Shown: piece by piece, positions 36,151 to 46,335 of the stretch
How the letters are laid out: every line of letters begins with the position of its first letter
Position numbering within the stretch: the stretch's first letter is position 1
Assembly: GCA_963830715.1 (NCBI GenBank)
Contig: CAWHNS010000022.1
Location: forward strand, 186,001-250,000
Source: CAVVMA01 sp963830715
Lineage (GTDB): Bacteria; Desulfobacterota; Binatia; Binatales; Binataceae
Direction: 5' to 3'
Length of the DNA: 64,000 nt
Program-made: the position numbers and the translations under genes
The notes under the pieces: generated by a model
Told to the model about the DNA's origin: nothing
The model's database searches: none
Seen by the model: only the letters and a program-made list of their open reading frames with translations

Positions 36151-37662
36151 TCAGCGCGGCTCGAACAGGTTGAGCCCCTCGGACACCCGAACTTTCCCCC
36201 GGCGGCCGACGAACTCCTCGCTTTCCATCGCGGACAGAACCTCGCGAGGCGTACGCGCCAGGAATCTCGAGCCGTCATCGAGACGCCCGATCACGATTCC
36301 CTCCGACGGCTGGCCGGCGCGATCGTGTGTCACGCTATACGTTTCGACAGTCGCCGCACCCTCCGCCTGCTCCGTGACTCGCGGCGCAGGCGCCCGCAGA
36401 GCCGCGTCTTCCTCGCCCTTGTCGCGGGCGAATGGCCTGCGAGGTTCGGCGGCGGAATAAATTCCGGCCGAATGCTTGGTGAAGAACCATCCAAGCCCCG
36501 TGACCATTCCGATCTTGCCTTGATCGCCGCGCAATCGCTCGACCATCGCGGCTAGCGAATGGGTGACGTAGTTGCTCGCCGGTCCGCCCGCATAGGGCAG
36601 GCCTCCGGTAACGGTGACTCCGCGCGGATCGTCATCATCGAGCGAGAGCGCGTCGAGAGCCAGCCCGATCGCCGCCGGGAAGCAGCTATAAAAATCGAAG
36701 CGGGAGACCTCGCCGACGCCGATTCCCGCCAGCTCGAGACACTTCTTGCTGGTGCGCTCGAGCGCGGGCGAACTGTAAAAGTTCTCCCGCTCGTGAATGT
36801 AATAGGGATGCTCGGTTGCGTCCGCTCCGGCCAGCACGTAAACCAACCGGTCCTGCGCGATTTTGAGCCGGCGGGCTTCCGCCTCGCTGGTAAGGATCAC
36901 TGCCGCCGCGAGGTCCACGTCAATAATCGCGTTCATCAGCTTCGTGTACGGAAAAGATATGATCCGGTTGTCGTCGGAGATGGCGGTGATTTGCTCCGCG
37001 GTACGCGCTTCGGGGAACCACGCATAGGGGTTCTTCGCGGCCACGCTCGTCATCGAGGCGCACATCTTGCCGAGCCTTTCGCGATGGGTCTCGATAGACC
37101 ATCCGTGTCGTGCGCGCCGCGCATTTTCGTACATCGGATAGACCAGCGTCGGCAGGCGCATCCCGTAGCGTTCTTCGAGCGGATGGTTTCCGCTGCGCGG
37201 ATCGCCCATGATTGTCGGCTGGCCCTCGCCCATGATCGCGCCCCATTTGACGCCGCTCTGCCCCTGCCCTCGCTTCATGGCCCGGCGAGCGGTATGGAAA
37301 GCCTCCGCACCGACCACCATCGCGGCCCGAATCCGGCCGCCCGCGATTTCGTCGGCAAGATAGTTCACCATGTACAAGGGCGAGTTGCCCCCGATCGTCG
37401 TGTAGAACTGCGCAGGCGGCTGGACTCCGAGCCGCGCCGCAAGCGCCGCCGGCGCATTGTTATAGTTGAACGACAGGATATTGATGACCGCGAGCGCGTC
37501 GATCGACTTGAGGATGTCGGATGCTCCCGAGTCTGCGGCGGCTTCACGCGCGACATTCGCCATCATCTCCAACGGCTCGGGCGCTTCCGCCATCCCGGCG
37601 CGGCGGGGGTTGAACTGTGCGACACCAGCGATTACCGGAGAGCGTTGCGACATCTGAGTCAT
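36151..37662 (-). CDS. Thiolase-like acetyl-CoA acetyltransferase (type 1 C-terminal domain), lacking the usual active Cys
   Basis: This 503-residue protein has the thiolase-like fold of the SCP-x/lipid-transfer group plus an extra C-terminal domain (GIVIGRLDDGSRFLARTP). The segment that normally holds the acylated Cys reads TTIGGNSPLYMVNYL, with no Cys, a form seen in this subgroup. The downstream His-containing parts are present, for example FDFYSCFPAAIG and GGLPYAGGP. It may act as a non-canonical thiolase, hydrolase or carrier in the ECH/CoA transferase operon, 9 bases downstream of the enoyl-CoA hydratase gene. Confidence 0.85.
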   Translation of the reverse strand: MTQMSQRSPVIAGVAQFNPRRAGMAEAPEPLEMMANVAREAAADSGASDILKSIDALAVINILSFNYNNAPAALAARLGVQPPAQFYTTIGGNSPLYMVNYLADEIAGGRIRAAMVVGAEAFHTARRAMKRGQGQSGVKWGAIMGEGQPTIMGDPRSGNHPLEERYGMRLPTLVYPMYENARRARHGWSIETHRERLGKMCASMTSVAAKNPYAWFPEARTAEQITAISDDNRIISFPYTKLMNAIIDVDLAAAVILTSEAEARRLKIAQDRLVYVLAGADATEHPYYIHERENFYSSPALERTSKKCLELAGIGVGEVSRFDFYSCFPAAIGLALDALSLDDDDPRGVTVTGGLPYAGGPASNYVTHSLAAMVERLRGDQGKIGMVTGLGWFFTKHSAGIYSAAEPRRPFARDKGEEDAALRAPAPRVTEQAEGAATVETYSVTHDRAGQPSEGIVIGRLDDGSRFLARTPREVLSAMESEEFVGRRGKVRVSEGLNLFEPR

Positions 37663-37671
37663 TCCTTTTGA

Positions 37672-38499
37672 TCAGCGGCCTTTGAACTGCGGCTTGCGTT
37701 TCTCGGCAAAAGCGCGCGGGCCTTCCCTGGCGTCCTCGCTCAGAAAGACTTGCATCCCGATTTTGGCCTCGATGCGCATCGCGTCGTCCTCGGGCAGGCA
37801 CTCGGTCTCGCGGAGCGAACGCAGGATCGCCTGAACGGCGATCGGTCCGTTGTTCGAGATCATCTCTGCGATTTCTTTCGCCTTCGACAGTGCCTGGCCG
37901 TCCGGAACGACATGCCCGATGAGCCCGATCTCCTTGGCCTCGGCGGCGCTGATGTGCCTTCCGGTCAGCAGGATGTCGGCCGCGACGGTGTATGGAATCT
38001 GCCGCCGCAATCTGACCGTCGAGCCGCCCAGCGGGAACAGGCTCCATCGTACTTCGGACACTCCGAACTTCGCGCTCTGCCCGGCCACGCGGATATCGGT
38101 CGCTTGCAGAATTTCCGTGCCGCCGGCGATCGCCGCTCCCTCGACCGCGGCGATGAGTGGCTTGGTCAGCCGAAAGCCCTTGAGCAACGGCTTGATGACG
38201 GCGAGGTTCATCGAGCCGCTGCGTTCACCCTCCCGGAAGCTCTCACCCGGATGCTGCCGCGTCATCGCCTTCAAGTCGGCGCCCGCGCAGAACGTGCCTG
38301 CGGCGCCGGTGAGGATCACTACGCGGATTTCCGGATTCGCATTGGCCTCGTCCCAGGCCTGCGACATGATTTCCATCATCTGCGCGGAAAGCGCGTTGCG
38401 CGCCTCGGGCCGGTTCATGGTCACTGTCATGACGTGGCCCTCGCGCTCGACGAGGCAGTGGGCCGGGACTTGCGCTTTCGCTTCGGGCTGTTCGCTCAT
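37672..38499 (-). CDS. Enoyl-CoA hydratase/isomerase family (crotonase) protein
   Basis: The 275-residue protein has the crotonase fold: TMNRPEARNALS, GAAGTFCAGADLKAM (oxyanion-hole Gly) and AAVEGAAIAGGTEILQATD. The acid residues of crotonases align with the Glu in GGTE and the Glu of SEVRWSLFPLGG. Either hydration or isomerisation of an unsaturated acyl-CoA is plausible. It lies between the nitronate monooxygenase-like gene (13 bases) and the thiolase-like gene (9 bases). Confidence 0.92.
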   Translation of the reverse strand: MSEQPEAKAQVPAHCLVEREGHVMTVTMNRPEARNALSAQMMEIMSQAWDEANANPEIRVVILTGAAGTFCAGADLKAMTRQHPGESFREGERSGSMNLAVIKPLLKGFRLTKPLIAAVEGAAIAGGTEILQATDIRVAGQSAKFGVSEVRWSLFPLGGSTVRLRRQIPYTVAADILLTGRHISAAEAKEIGLIGHVVPDGQALSKAKEIAEMISNNGPIAVQAILRSLRETECLPEDDAMRIEAKIGMQVFLSEDAREGPRAFAEKRKPQFKGR

Positions 38500-38512
38500 C
38501 TCTGATTCTCCC

Positions 38513-39640
38513 TCACGATGTCGCGGAAGTCAGTTTCTCAAGGCGTTCGGCTGCGGCGAGGTATCCGTCGATCAACGCGTAGATGACTTCCCTGACCGGC
38601 CGGCTCTCGTTCATTCCGCCGACGATTTGTCCGACCGGCGCGAACATCACGTCCCTGGCTTTTTCGGGATAGCGATGAGCCCGCGCGACGGCGTCGGCGG
38701 TGACCATGAATTGCAGCGGCATCGGCAATGGTCGGGGCGAATCGGGCGAGGCCCACGCCTCGGTCCAATCATTCTTCAGCATCCGAGCGGGCTTTCCCGT
38801 GTACGCGCGCGACCGAACCGTGTCGGCGCTGGTCGCGCGGAAGTACAACTCGCGCTCCGCGGGCGAGGCTTGGGCCTCCTGGACGGTGAGCCAGATCGAT
38901 CCGGTCCAAACCCCCTGCGCGCCCATCGCGAGCGCGGCGGCAATCTGCCGCCCGGTTCCGATCCCGCCGGCGGCGAGAACCGGCGTCGGCGCGACCGCAT
39001 CGATCACCTCGGGCCACAGCACGATGCTCCCGATCTCTCCGCAGTGGCCGCCCGCTTCGTAGCCTTGCGCGATTACGATATCGACCCCTGCCTTCTTATG
39101 TTTGATCGCGTGCTTCGCGGCGCCGCACAGCGCGGCTACCAGCCGGCCCGACTGATGGATTCGCCCGATCACTTCCGCTGGCGGAGTGCCGAGCGCATTC
39201 GCGATTAGCCTGACCTTGGGATGGCGAAGCGCAACGTCGAGTTGCGGCGTGGCCGTGGCCTCAGTCCAGCCCAGCAGCTGACTCGGTGGCCTTTCGTCTT
39301 CCGGCAGTCTCGGAACGCCGTGGCTCTGGAGGATCTTTTCCGCGAACTCGCGATGCCTGGGCGGGATCGCGGCGAGCAATTGCTGCTCCAGCTTTTTCGG
39401 GTCGAGCTCGCCCTGCCCTTCGTACTTGCCGGGAATCACGATATCGACGCCGTAGGGCTTGTCGCCCGCGTGTTCGTCGATCCAGTTGAGTTCGACCTCG
39501 ACCTGCCTGGGCGAGAAGCCAAGCGCGCCGAGTACGCCGAATCCGCCCGCCTTGCTCACCGCGGCGACCACGTCGCGGCAGTGGCTGAAGGCGAAAATCG
39601 GAAACTCGATTCCCAATCGGTCGCAAAGCTCGGTGTGCAT
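38513..39640 (-). CDS. Nitronate monooxygenase / 2-nitropropane dioxygenase family flavoprotein
   Basis: This 375-residue TIM-barrel FMN protein is of the NMO/NPD family, with GLGIEFPIFAFSHCRDVVAAVSKAGGFGVLGA at its N-terminus (read in parts), VIAQGYEAGGHCGE and PVLAAGGIGTGRQIAAALAMGAQGVW for phosphate binding. In CoA-linked operons such proteins may act on nitronates or as enoyl reductase-like flavoenzymes. It heads the NMO-ECH-thiolase-CaiB operon. Confidence 0.9.
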   Translation of the reverse strand: MHTELCDRLGIEFPIFAFSHCRDVVAAVSKAGGFGVLGALGFSPRQVEVELNWIDEHAGDKPYGVDIVIPGKYEGQGELDPKKLEQQLLAAIPPRHREFAEKILQSHGVPRLPEDERPPSQLLGWTEATATPQLDVALRHPKVRLIANALGTPPAEVIGRIHQSGRLVAALCGAAKHAIKHKKAGVDIVIAQGYEAGGHCGEIGSIVLWPEVIDAVAPTPVLAAGGIGTGRQIAAALAMGAQGVWTGSIWLTVQEAQASPAERELYFRATSADTVRSRAYTGKPARMLKNDWTEAWASPDSPRPLPMPLQFMVTADAVARAHRYPEKARDVMFAPVGQIVGGMNESRPVREVIYALIDGYLAAAERLEKLTSATS

Positions 39641-39790
39641 CTGCGTGGCCCTCTAATAGTGATGGTCGTCTCGTGCGGACGCGGTCCGAGCGGATGCTAC
39701 CATCGGCCGATCGCAGCCCTCAAGCGCGCCGTACCTGTCCGAACGGACTGTCGAGACTGACCAAGCCTCGGCATTGAGATCAGCCGGGCG

Positions 39791-40018
39791 AGCTAGTCTC
39801 AAAGTTTGTGAATTTTTCCGAGGTGGCGACCTGCACCCTCACCTACCCTCGCATTCGCTCGGGCACCCTCTCCCTGGCCAGGGAGAGGGCCTTCAATCGC
39901 TTCGCGCAGCCCCCTTTACGCCTCTCCTTGTCCAGGGAGAGGTCGCGTGAGCATCGCGAGCGCGGGTGAGGGTTTTTCGCGACCGTAACGCAAAAAATTC
40001 ACAAACTCTCAGCAAGCT
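39791..40018. repeat. MITE-like element with terminal and internal inverted repeats
   Basis: Left end AGTTTGTGAATTTTT (39803-39817) and the inverse AAAAATTCACAAACT near 39994-40008 are perfect mirror images, and similarity extends imperfectly outward through AGCTAGTC and GCAAGCT. Inside lies the palindrome CTCTCCCTGGCCAGGGAGAG (about 39868-39887), a second, imperfect copy of the same type (about 39922-39942) and ACCCTCACC/GGTGAGGGT arms. No reading frame with coding character is present. The remaining gap 39641-39790 shows nothing recognisable. It is probably a non-autonomous mobile element or a REP-type repeat sitting between nmo and lepB. Confidence 0.6.
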
Positions 40019-40031
40019 CAATTGGCGATTG

Positions 40032-40736
40032 CTACTCCACCACCTTGGCGAACCGGTTCCAGCGCAGCGCAAGCGGGCCACCAGCGGCGCTGTCCCACGA
40101 CCAGTAGATCATCATCGCGCGCCCCTCGACGTCGGCCTGATCGGCGAAGCCCCAATAGCGGCTGTCGTAGCTGTTGTCGCGATTGTCGCCCATCATGAAA
40201 AGTTTGCCCGCCGGCACCGTCACCGGTGGAAAGTTGTCGCGCGGGTTGCCGGCCATGCGATCCTCGGGCGGCACCATAAAGTGCGCTTGCGGGTCTTTCA
40301 TCGGCGCGCCGTTGAGCCATACGGCGCCGTTGCGGACCTCGACCTTGTCGCCGGGCAGCCCAATCACGCGCTTGATCAGGTCCGTAGCGCGATCCTGCGG
40401 CGACACAAAAACGATCACGTCGCCGCGCTGGATCGATTCGAAATGAACCAGGTACTTGCCGTAAGGAAGACCCGGAATGTGCAGTCCAAGGATCGAGTCG
40501 GGAATCCTCAGGCCGTAAATGATCTTGTTGACGAAGATGTGATCGCCGACCAGCAGCGTCGGCTCCATCGAGCCCGACGGAATCATGTAGGCCTGCACGA
40601 ACGAGGCGCGCATCACCAGCGCGAGCACGATCGCGATGCCGAACGACTCGGCGTACTGGCGCGCCGCGGATTTGCGCGGATGATTGCCCGCGCTGGCTGC
40701 TTCATTCGACCTGGGGTTCCGAGCTTGGATTTCCAC
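40032..40736 (-). CDS. lepB: Signal peptidase I
   Basis: LepB removes signal peptides at the outer face of the inner membrane. The Ser nucleophile is in IPSGSMEPTL, the general-base Lys in DLIKRVIGLPGD, and GDNRDNSYDSRYWG is the conserved C-terminal box. One N-terminal membrane helix is visible (FGIAIVLALVMRASFVQAY). The start is GTG 40736 with AAGGAG about 10 bases upstream. It has 234 residues, a normal size. It follows the second P450 gene by 30 bases, on the same strand. Confidence 0.95.
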   Translation of the reverse strand: MEIQARNPRSNEAASAGNHPRKSAARQYAESFGIAIVLALVMRASFVQAYMIPSGSMEPTLLVGDHIFVNKIIYGLRIPDSILGLHIPGLPYGKYLVHFESIQRGDVIVFVSPQDRATDLIKRVIGLPGDKVEVRNGAVWLNGAPMKDPQAHFMVPPEDRMAGNPRDNFPPVTVPAGKLFMMGDNRDNSYDSRYWGFADQADVEGRAMMIYWSWDSAAGGPLALRWNRFAKVVE

Positions 40737-40766
40737 TGGGTAATTACTCCTTGTCGTGCGCCGTTA

Positions 40767-42003
40767 TCAGGATGCAGAGCGGGCGGCGGCCGGCGTGAGG
40801 CGTACCGGAAGATGCTTTATCCCATTGATAAAGTTCGACCGTAGCCTTTTTACCTCGCCGATCCGCTCGACTGCCGGCACTCTCTTAACCAATTCCTCGA
40901 GCAGGATGTTGATCTCCAATCGCGCCAGATTGGCGCCCAGGCAGTAGTGCGGCCCGCCGCCGCCGAAAGCCACGTGTTCGTTCGGAGAGCGCATGATGTC
41001 GAACCTGAAAGGCTCCTCGAAGATTTCCTCGTCGCGATTGGCGGAGATGTACCAGATGCTGGCCTTGTCGCCCGCCTTGAGCCGCTGCCCGCCCAGTTCC
41101 GTGTCGCGGGTCACGTTGCGGCGGAAGTACATGACCGGCGAGGCCCATCGCAGAATCTCCTCGGTTGCCGATGGAACCAGCGCGCGATCGTCAACCAGCA
41201 TCCGGTATTGGTCCTGATGGTCGATCAGGGCGTTCATGCCGTGCGACAGCGCGTTGCGGGTGGTCTCATTTCCTGCCACGGCGAGAAGGAGAAAGAAGAG
41301 ATTGAAGTCCATCTCCGACAGCCGGTCGCCGTCGGCGTCGGCTTTGAGCAAGGTGGTTACGATGTCGTCGCGCGGCTCGTTGAGGCGCCGCTTGGCGAGT
41401 TCGCCGGAATACATGAACATCTCGATCGCGGCGCCGCGGGAGAGGTCCTCGCTGACGGCGTACTCCGGGTCGCGGCTGCCGATCAGGCGGTTGCTCCACT
41501 CGAAGACCTTGTGCCGATCTTCGAACGGGATGCCCAACATCTGCGCGATCACCTGCAGCGGCAGTTCGGCCGCGACTTCGATCACAAAGTCGCACTCGCC
41601 CTTTTCCAGCGCCCGGTCGAGGATCGCGTTCGACGGTCTGCCGAATGTGAGGCCCGAGCGCGTTGATCATGCGCGGCGTGAAGCCGCGATTGACGAGCTT
41701 GCGGTAGCGCGTATGGTCCGGCGCGTCCATGGTGAGCATCATGCGGCCTTCGTCCGCCAGGTCGCGGTTGGCGTTCTCCTCGAGCACAACCACTCCGCCG
41801 CGTTGCTGTTCCGAGGAGTAGGTCTGGCCGTCGCGGTTCACTTCGACGAGGTCGTTGTAGCGGGTAATCACCCAGAAGCCCGGACCGCGGGGCTCCGGAT
41901 GCCTGTAAACCGGCGCGTTGCGGCGCAAATGGGTGAACCAATGGTGCGGCACGCCCTTGATGAAGTTGTCGGGGTCCAGCAGGTTGATCTCGCTCAGGTC
42001 CAC
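40767..42003 (-). CDS. Cytochrome P450 (one apparent frameshift)
   Basis: The N-terminal half (LSEINLLDPDNFIKGVPHHWFTHLRR to MTMDAPDHTRYRKLVNRGFTPRM in family style) is in one frame. The rest, including AVAGNETTRNAL (I helix), EEILRW (ExxR) and the heme loop FGGGGPHYCLGANLARLE, is in another. One extra A in the GTCGAACGCGATC tract (about 41625-41635) joins them as a normal 411-residue P450. The start is GTG 42003 with GGGAG upstream; ATG alternatives are absent. It differs clearly from the P450 at 29.7 kb. The substrate is unknown. Confidence 0.88.
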
Positions 42004-42119
42004 GGCCGTCTCCCTCCCGCGAATTCGAATTGGGTCTGAGCCTATCAATTTTTCGCGGCGAATGCGTTGGTTCGTGGCCGCATCCGGCCTCAGCGGCGAG
42101 GGAAGAAGACTAAGGCCGA

Positions 42120-43495
42120 TCAGGGAGGGCAAACGGGAGTGATCCAGAATGGCCGTGAAAGCACCTGCGGATAGCGGAGCGCGCCCGGCACGTTGATCAC
42201 CGCGCCAACCAGCAGGAAAAGCGCGAGGACGGTTCGCGTCGATCGGCCGCCTTGGCTCCATGCGATCGCAGCCGCGAGAGCCATCCAGGGTAGAAACGGC
42301 ACCCAATAGCGCGGGCCATAGGAGAAACCGGGTCCGAAGCCGACCGTAGCGACGACGACGGCAAAGAGGCCGAGGGGAATCATCATGTGGCGCGCCAGGC
42401 CCGCGCCGTCCCGGCGGTTGCGGCGCGAATGCAGCGCGAGCGGCGCAAAGATCACCCAAGGTGCGAAAGGAAGCAGGCCGTGCTCGGCCCCAGGAAGGTT
42501 TGGTAGAGCGAGCTCAAGTTGCGCGGCAGCGCTCTGCCGCTCACGAAGACGCCAGCAATGATCGGCGTGCGCGCCAACCAATAATTGAACCCGATCAGGC
42601 CCGCGGCACAGATGGCCAGCGCCGCACTCATCATTCCCGCCTGACGCCAGCGGCGGTTCCACAGCGTCTCCAGCACGAAGCCCGCGCCGACTACGGCATA
42701 GGGCGGCTTCAAGATTGCTGCGGCTGCGGCAGCGAGGGCCGCCAGCAGAAAGCGCTCTTCCTCCATCGCCCAGAGAGCGAGTATCAGGGTCAGGCCGATC
42801 ACCGGCTCGGAGTAATACGATCGCACATACGGCAGCCATGGACTGGCCAGTGCGAGGACCGACACGCCCAGGATGGAGCCGGCACGGCTCATGCCGGCGC
42901 GGCGCGCCGCCACGAAAGCCACGACGCATGTCAGCCACGAAATGAGGACCATCGCCAGACTCGCGTCGCCCTCCACGTCTTCGATCGACGGGCGAAAGGG
43001 CGCGAGCAGCGCCGCAAGCAAGGCGGGATATGCCACCGGATGGGCCGACACTTCGTACAGGTCGGGCGAGGGCTGGAGCAGGGTGACGTCCGACGGGCTG
43101 AGGCGCGCCGGGTTGCCCTTGTGCAGATGCAGCCAGGTTGCGTGCGCGCCGGTCCGTCGATTCACGACGATCGTGTGGTGTTCGAGCTTCTGCCCGCGGC
43201 AGTAGAGACCCGCTTCCAGGCCCGAATTGCCGACTCGCCGATAGTCATCCTGCAACTCGAGATCATGGTCGAACAGGATGCTGTTCACGACTATAAGGTA
43301 GTGCGGTTCGTCGCCTTTCATCGCCATTGGGGGAACGATTCTCAAGTGCCGTCCGGGGACGTGTATGCCGTGAACAAACATCCCGCACTCCAGCCTGACC
43401 TGGGTCACTCCCCACATCGCCGCCAGCAACAGGAGAAAGAACAGAATCAATCCCGCCCGGCGCAACGATTCGGCTACAGCTTCCGTCAACGGCAA
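42120..43495 (-). CDS. Multi-pass membrane protein, GT39-like (one apparent frameshift)
   Basis: The product is about 458 residues of hydrophobic segments with an early luminal-type loop (MKGDEPHYLIVVNSILFDHDLEL). It resembles the large GT-C glycosyltransferase/hypothetical membrane protein group. The frame breaks near 42475, where the following frame continues with LPFAPWVIFAPLALHSRRN and more membrane helices to 42120. It is divergent from the flavoprotein at 43656 and lies 116 bases upstream of the P450 gene. Function uncertain; glycan assembly is likely by context. Confidence 0.7.
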
Positions 43496-43655
43496 CTCCG
43501 TGCAATGCCGGTCGTTTCTATCAAGACGGTCGCGGAACTAATAGACATGGCCGTCATAAGCATCGGAGAGAAAGCGCCATCGGTCGTTTGCCTAACCGGA
43601 AACGAATGGCGCATACTGCAAAACCCATCAACGGCAGCGCCTTTTGGGGGTGCCG

Positions 43656-45085
43656 ATGGCTTCTATTCCACCCATACCCGCGGCAGCGCGGAACGACCCT
43701 TCGAGCGAGCGTCGATCGAACGGCGATGTTCCAGAGGTCACGATCCTCGGCGGCGGTCCCACGGGGCTCGCGGTGGCATTTTACGCCAATCGAGCTGGTA
43801 TTCCGTTCGTATTGTACGAGAGGTCAGCGGAACTCGGCGGATTGTGCCGGACGTTCCGGCACGGCGATCATCTGTATGACTCCGGGGCGCATCGTTTCCA
43901 TGACCGCGATCGCGAAATAACGAGCGACGTCCGCCAGTTGATGGGCGATGAGCTCGTTGCAATTGATGCTCCGAGCAAGATCTATGACCGTGGCCGTTTC
44001 GTCGATTTCCCGCCCACACCGCTCAATGTCGTCTTCTCCGGACTCGGCCTTCGCGAAGCTCTGGCGATCGGCTGGGACGTAGTTCGCTCGCGCGGTCGAA
44101 AACGTCCGATCGTCAGTTTTGCGGATCTTGCCATAGCGCAGTTCGGGGAAATTCTTGCGCGACGGATTCTACTGAACTACTCGGAGAAACTCTGGGGGCT
44201 ACCCGCCGATCAGCTCTCGCCGGACGTGGCGACCCGCCGCCTGCACGGGATGACACTGTCATCGCTGTTTCTGGAATTTGTCTGGCCCATCGGGAAGACC
44301 ACCCACATTGACGGAAGCTTTCTTTACCCAACCCGGGGTTATGGGAGAATCGTCGAAAGGATGCAGGAGACTCTGCCGCCGAGCTCGCTTCGGACCGGGC
44401 ATGAGGTAGTGGGCTCGATTGCGATCATGGACGAATAGTCCGAATCCGCTTCGCCGACCGCCCCCCCTACGAACTGGCGGGCAGGGTAGTATCGACTCTT
44501 CCGTTGCCTCTCCTCGCGAGACTGCTGGGGGATCGGCTCCCGGAAAAGGCACGCGGGGCGGTCTCCGAGCTCCGTTTTCGCCAGATCCGTCTCTTTTTTA
44601 TCCGTCTGAACCGGGCGAGCGTATCATCCAGCGCCTCAATCTATATTCCGGATCCACAATTCTGCATCTCCCGGCTCTACGAACCCAAAAACCGCTCGCG
44701 ATTCATGGCTCCTCAGCACGAGACTTCACTTGTGGTCGAGGCGCCATGCTTCGAAAACGATCGCATCCACAGCACGAGCGTCGATGAGCTGGCTGCGCGA
44801 GTGATCGCGGAGCTTGCTGAAATTGGAATTATAGATTCCAGCGAAGTGATCGAGTGGCGACACCATCTACTGCGCAACGCCTACCCGGTATATTCGCTGA
44901 ACTACTCGAAGGCGGTCGGAGTTATCCGCGACGCCCTGGCGCAGATCGATAATCTGGACCTGATCGGGCGCGCCGGACTCTTCTTCTATAGTCATCTGCA
45001 CGATCAGTTGCGTTTCGGCAAAGACTACGCTAAAGCCCTGATGGAATCGCAAAAGATTGGCCGCGCGCAGCAGGGAACAGTGTAG
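43656..45085 (+). CDS. UDP-galactopyranose mutase-like / amine-oxidase-family flavoprotein (one frameshift)
   Basis: The FAD-binding dinucleotide motif VTILGGGPTGLAVAFYANRAG is at the N-terminus, and GGLCRTFRHGDHLYDSGAHRFHDRD follows in this protoporphyrinogen-oxidase/UGM-like family. The first frame ends at 44438 (IAIMDE). The rest of the fold, from RIRFADRPPYELAG to LMESQKIGRAQQGTV, continues in another frame to 45085, so one indel lies at about 44425. ATG 43656 is preferred over an upstream TTG at 43644. A glycan sugar-oxidation or ring-contraction role is inferred from the locus. Confidence 0.8.
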
Positions 45086-46226
45086 CGCTGTAAAGGCGGA
45101 TGAACTTCGAGCCAAGTATCGGGACCGAGTCGCCGGGACGCCGAAGGCCCGCGCCCGTGCAGAGCTCGCCGAGTTCCGATCGGGCGCGCATGGTGGCGCC
45201 GGATTATTCGCCGTGCCCGATGACGAGCCCGAGCCAACGGCCCTCAGTATTATCGTGCCCGCCCGTAACGCGGCTCATACACTTGCTCAGTGTCTCGAGG
45301 CTATCTGTTCGCAGTCCACTGGCGACGATGAGATCATCCTGGTTGATGATCATTCCGATGACCATACTGCGGAAGTGGCATCGCACTTTCCCGTGAAAAT
45401 CATCAGGATGCCAAGTCATCGCGGGGTCGCCGCCGCTCGAAACCGCGGCGCCGCCGAGGCTTCGAAACCCGTGCTGTTCTTTCTCGACGCCGACGTCGTG
45501 CTGGCGCAGGACGGGTTCTCGCGCGCGCGTAATGATATCTCCGACCCGGCGTTCGACGCTGTGGTCGGTTCCTACGACGAGTCGCCGCCTTCGGGTTCGG
45601 CCGTGAGTACGTTCAAGAATCTTGCTCATCACTTTTTCCATCAGCGATCGGCGGGCGAGATAAGCAGCTTTTGGGGAGCATGCGGGCTGGTGCGTCGCCA
45701 GGCATTCATGGCGGCAGGAGGCTTTGACGAGAAACGTTTCATCGCGTCGTCAATCGAGGACGTCGAGCTCGGTTACCGGCTATCGGACGCAGGTGCCAGG
45801 ATTCGCGTCGACCCGGACCTGCACGTCACGCACCTGAAGCGATGGACTATCAGGTCTTTGCTCGCGACGGACATCATGGGGCGCGCTATTCCGTGGAGCA
45901 TTCTGAGTCTGGAGCGCGGACGCCTGCCGGCGGAGCTTAATTTCACCACCGAGCAACGCGCGGCGGCCATTATCACGATCGCTCTGCTGGCGTGCGTGCC
46001 CCTGCTCCTGTTTCGGCCCGAAGCGGTAGCAATATTCGTCTGCTTGATTGCGGCGGCGGTCTGGATCAACCGGAGGCTCTATGGGCTTCTCTATGCGAAG
46101 GGTGGTGCCCGTCTGCTGCTAGTCGGGTTCGGTCTGCAGCAACTATACTACCTATACTCTCTGGGCAGCCTGCTGGCCGGCGTGACTCTGTTTACTTGGC
46201 GGCGTTTGTCGTCAAAATCGATCTAA
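45057..46226 (+). CDS. GT2 family glycosyltransferase with C-terminal membrane helices
   Basis: The catalytic GT-A domain is LSIIVPARNAAHTLAQCLEAI, with IILVDDHSDDHT and FFLDADVVLAQDG as donor and metal elements, and the acceptor-side motif SIEDVELGYRLSDAG. Three to four hydrophobic segments near the C-terminus (for example ITIALLACVPLLLFRPEAVAIFVCLIAAAVW) suggest membrane anchoring. The start is not certain: TTG 45057 overlaps the flavoprotein end and GTG 45213 gives a shorter form. It is probably a surface-glycan transferase. Confidence 0.83.
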   Translation: MAARSREQCSAVKADELRAKYRDRVAGTPKARARAELAEFRSGAHGGAGLFAVPDDEPEPTALSIIVPARNAAHTLAQCLEAICSQSTGDDEIILVDDHSDDHTAEVASHFPVKIIRMPSHRGVAAARNRGAAEASKPVLFFLDADVVLAQDGFSRARNDISDPAFDAVVGSYDESPPSGSAVSTFKNLAHHFFHQRSAGEISSFWGACGLVRRQAFMAAGGFDEKRFIASSIEDVELGYRLSDAGARIRVDPDLHVTHLKRWTIRSLLATDIMGRAIPWSILSLERGRLPAELNFTTEQRAAAIITIALLACVPLLLFRPEAVAIFVCLIAAAVWINRRLYGLLYAKGGARLLLVGFGLQQLYYLYSLGSLLAGVTLFTWRRLSSKSI

Positions 46227-46335
46227 AGTACAACGACCCGGTACGAAAAGCCAAAACGGAAATTCCAGACTAAGCCCTTCCCGCTCCTGGGCGCTGAAAC
46301 GTTGATTTCTATTCACTGCGTGAATGTGAACTGAA

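Noticed and set aside
34815..36173. A 452-residue plus-strand frame opposite the CoA transferase
   Set aside because: It is the antisense of a clear CaiB gene and has no recognisable domain.
39838..39990. Possible CRISPR array at the CCCTCACC/GGGAGAGG repeats
   Set aside because: There are only two or three imperfect inverted copies with no regular spacers and no cas genes nearby; it fits a MITE-like or REP element.
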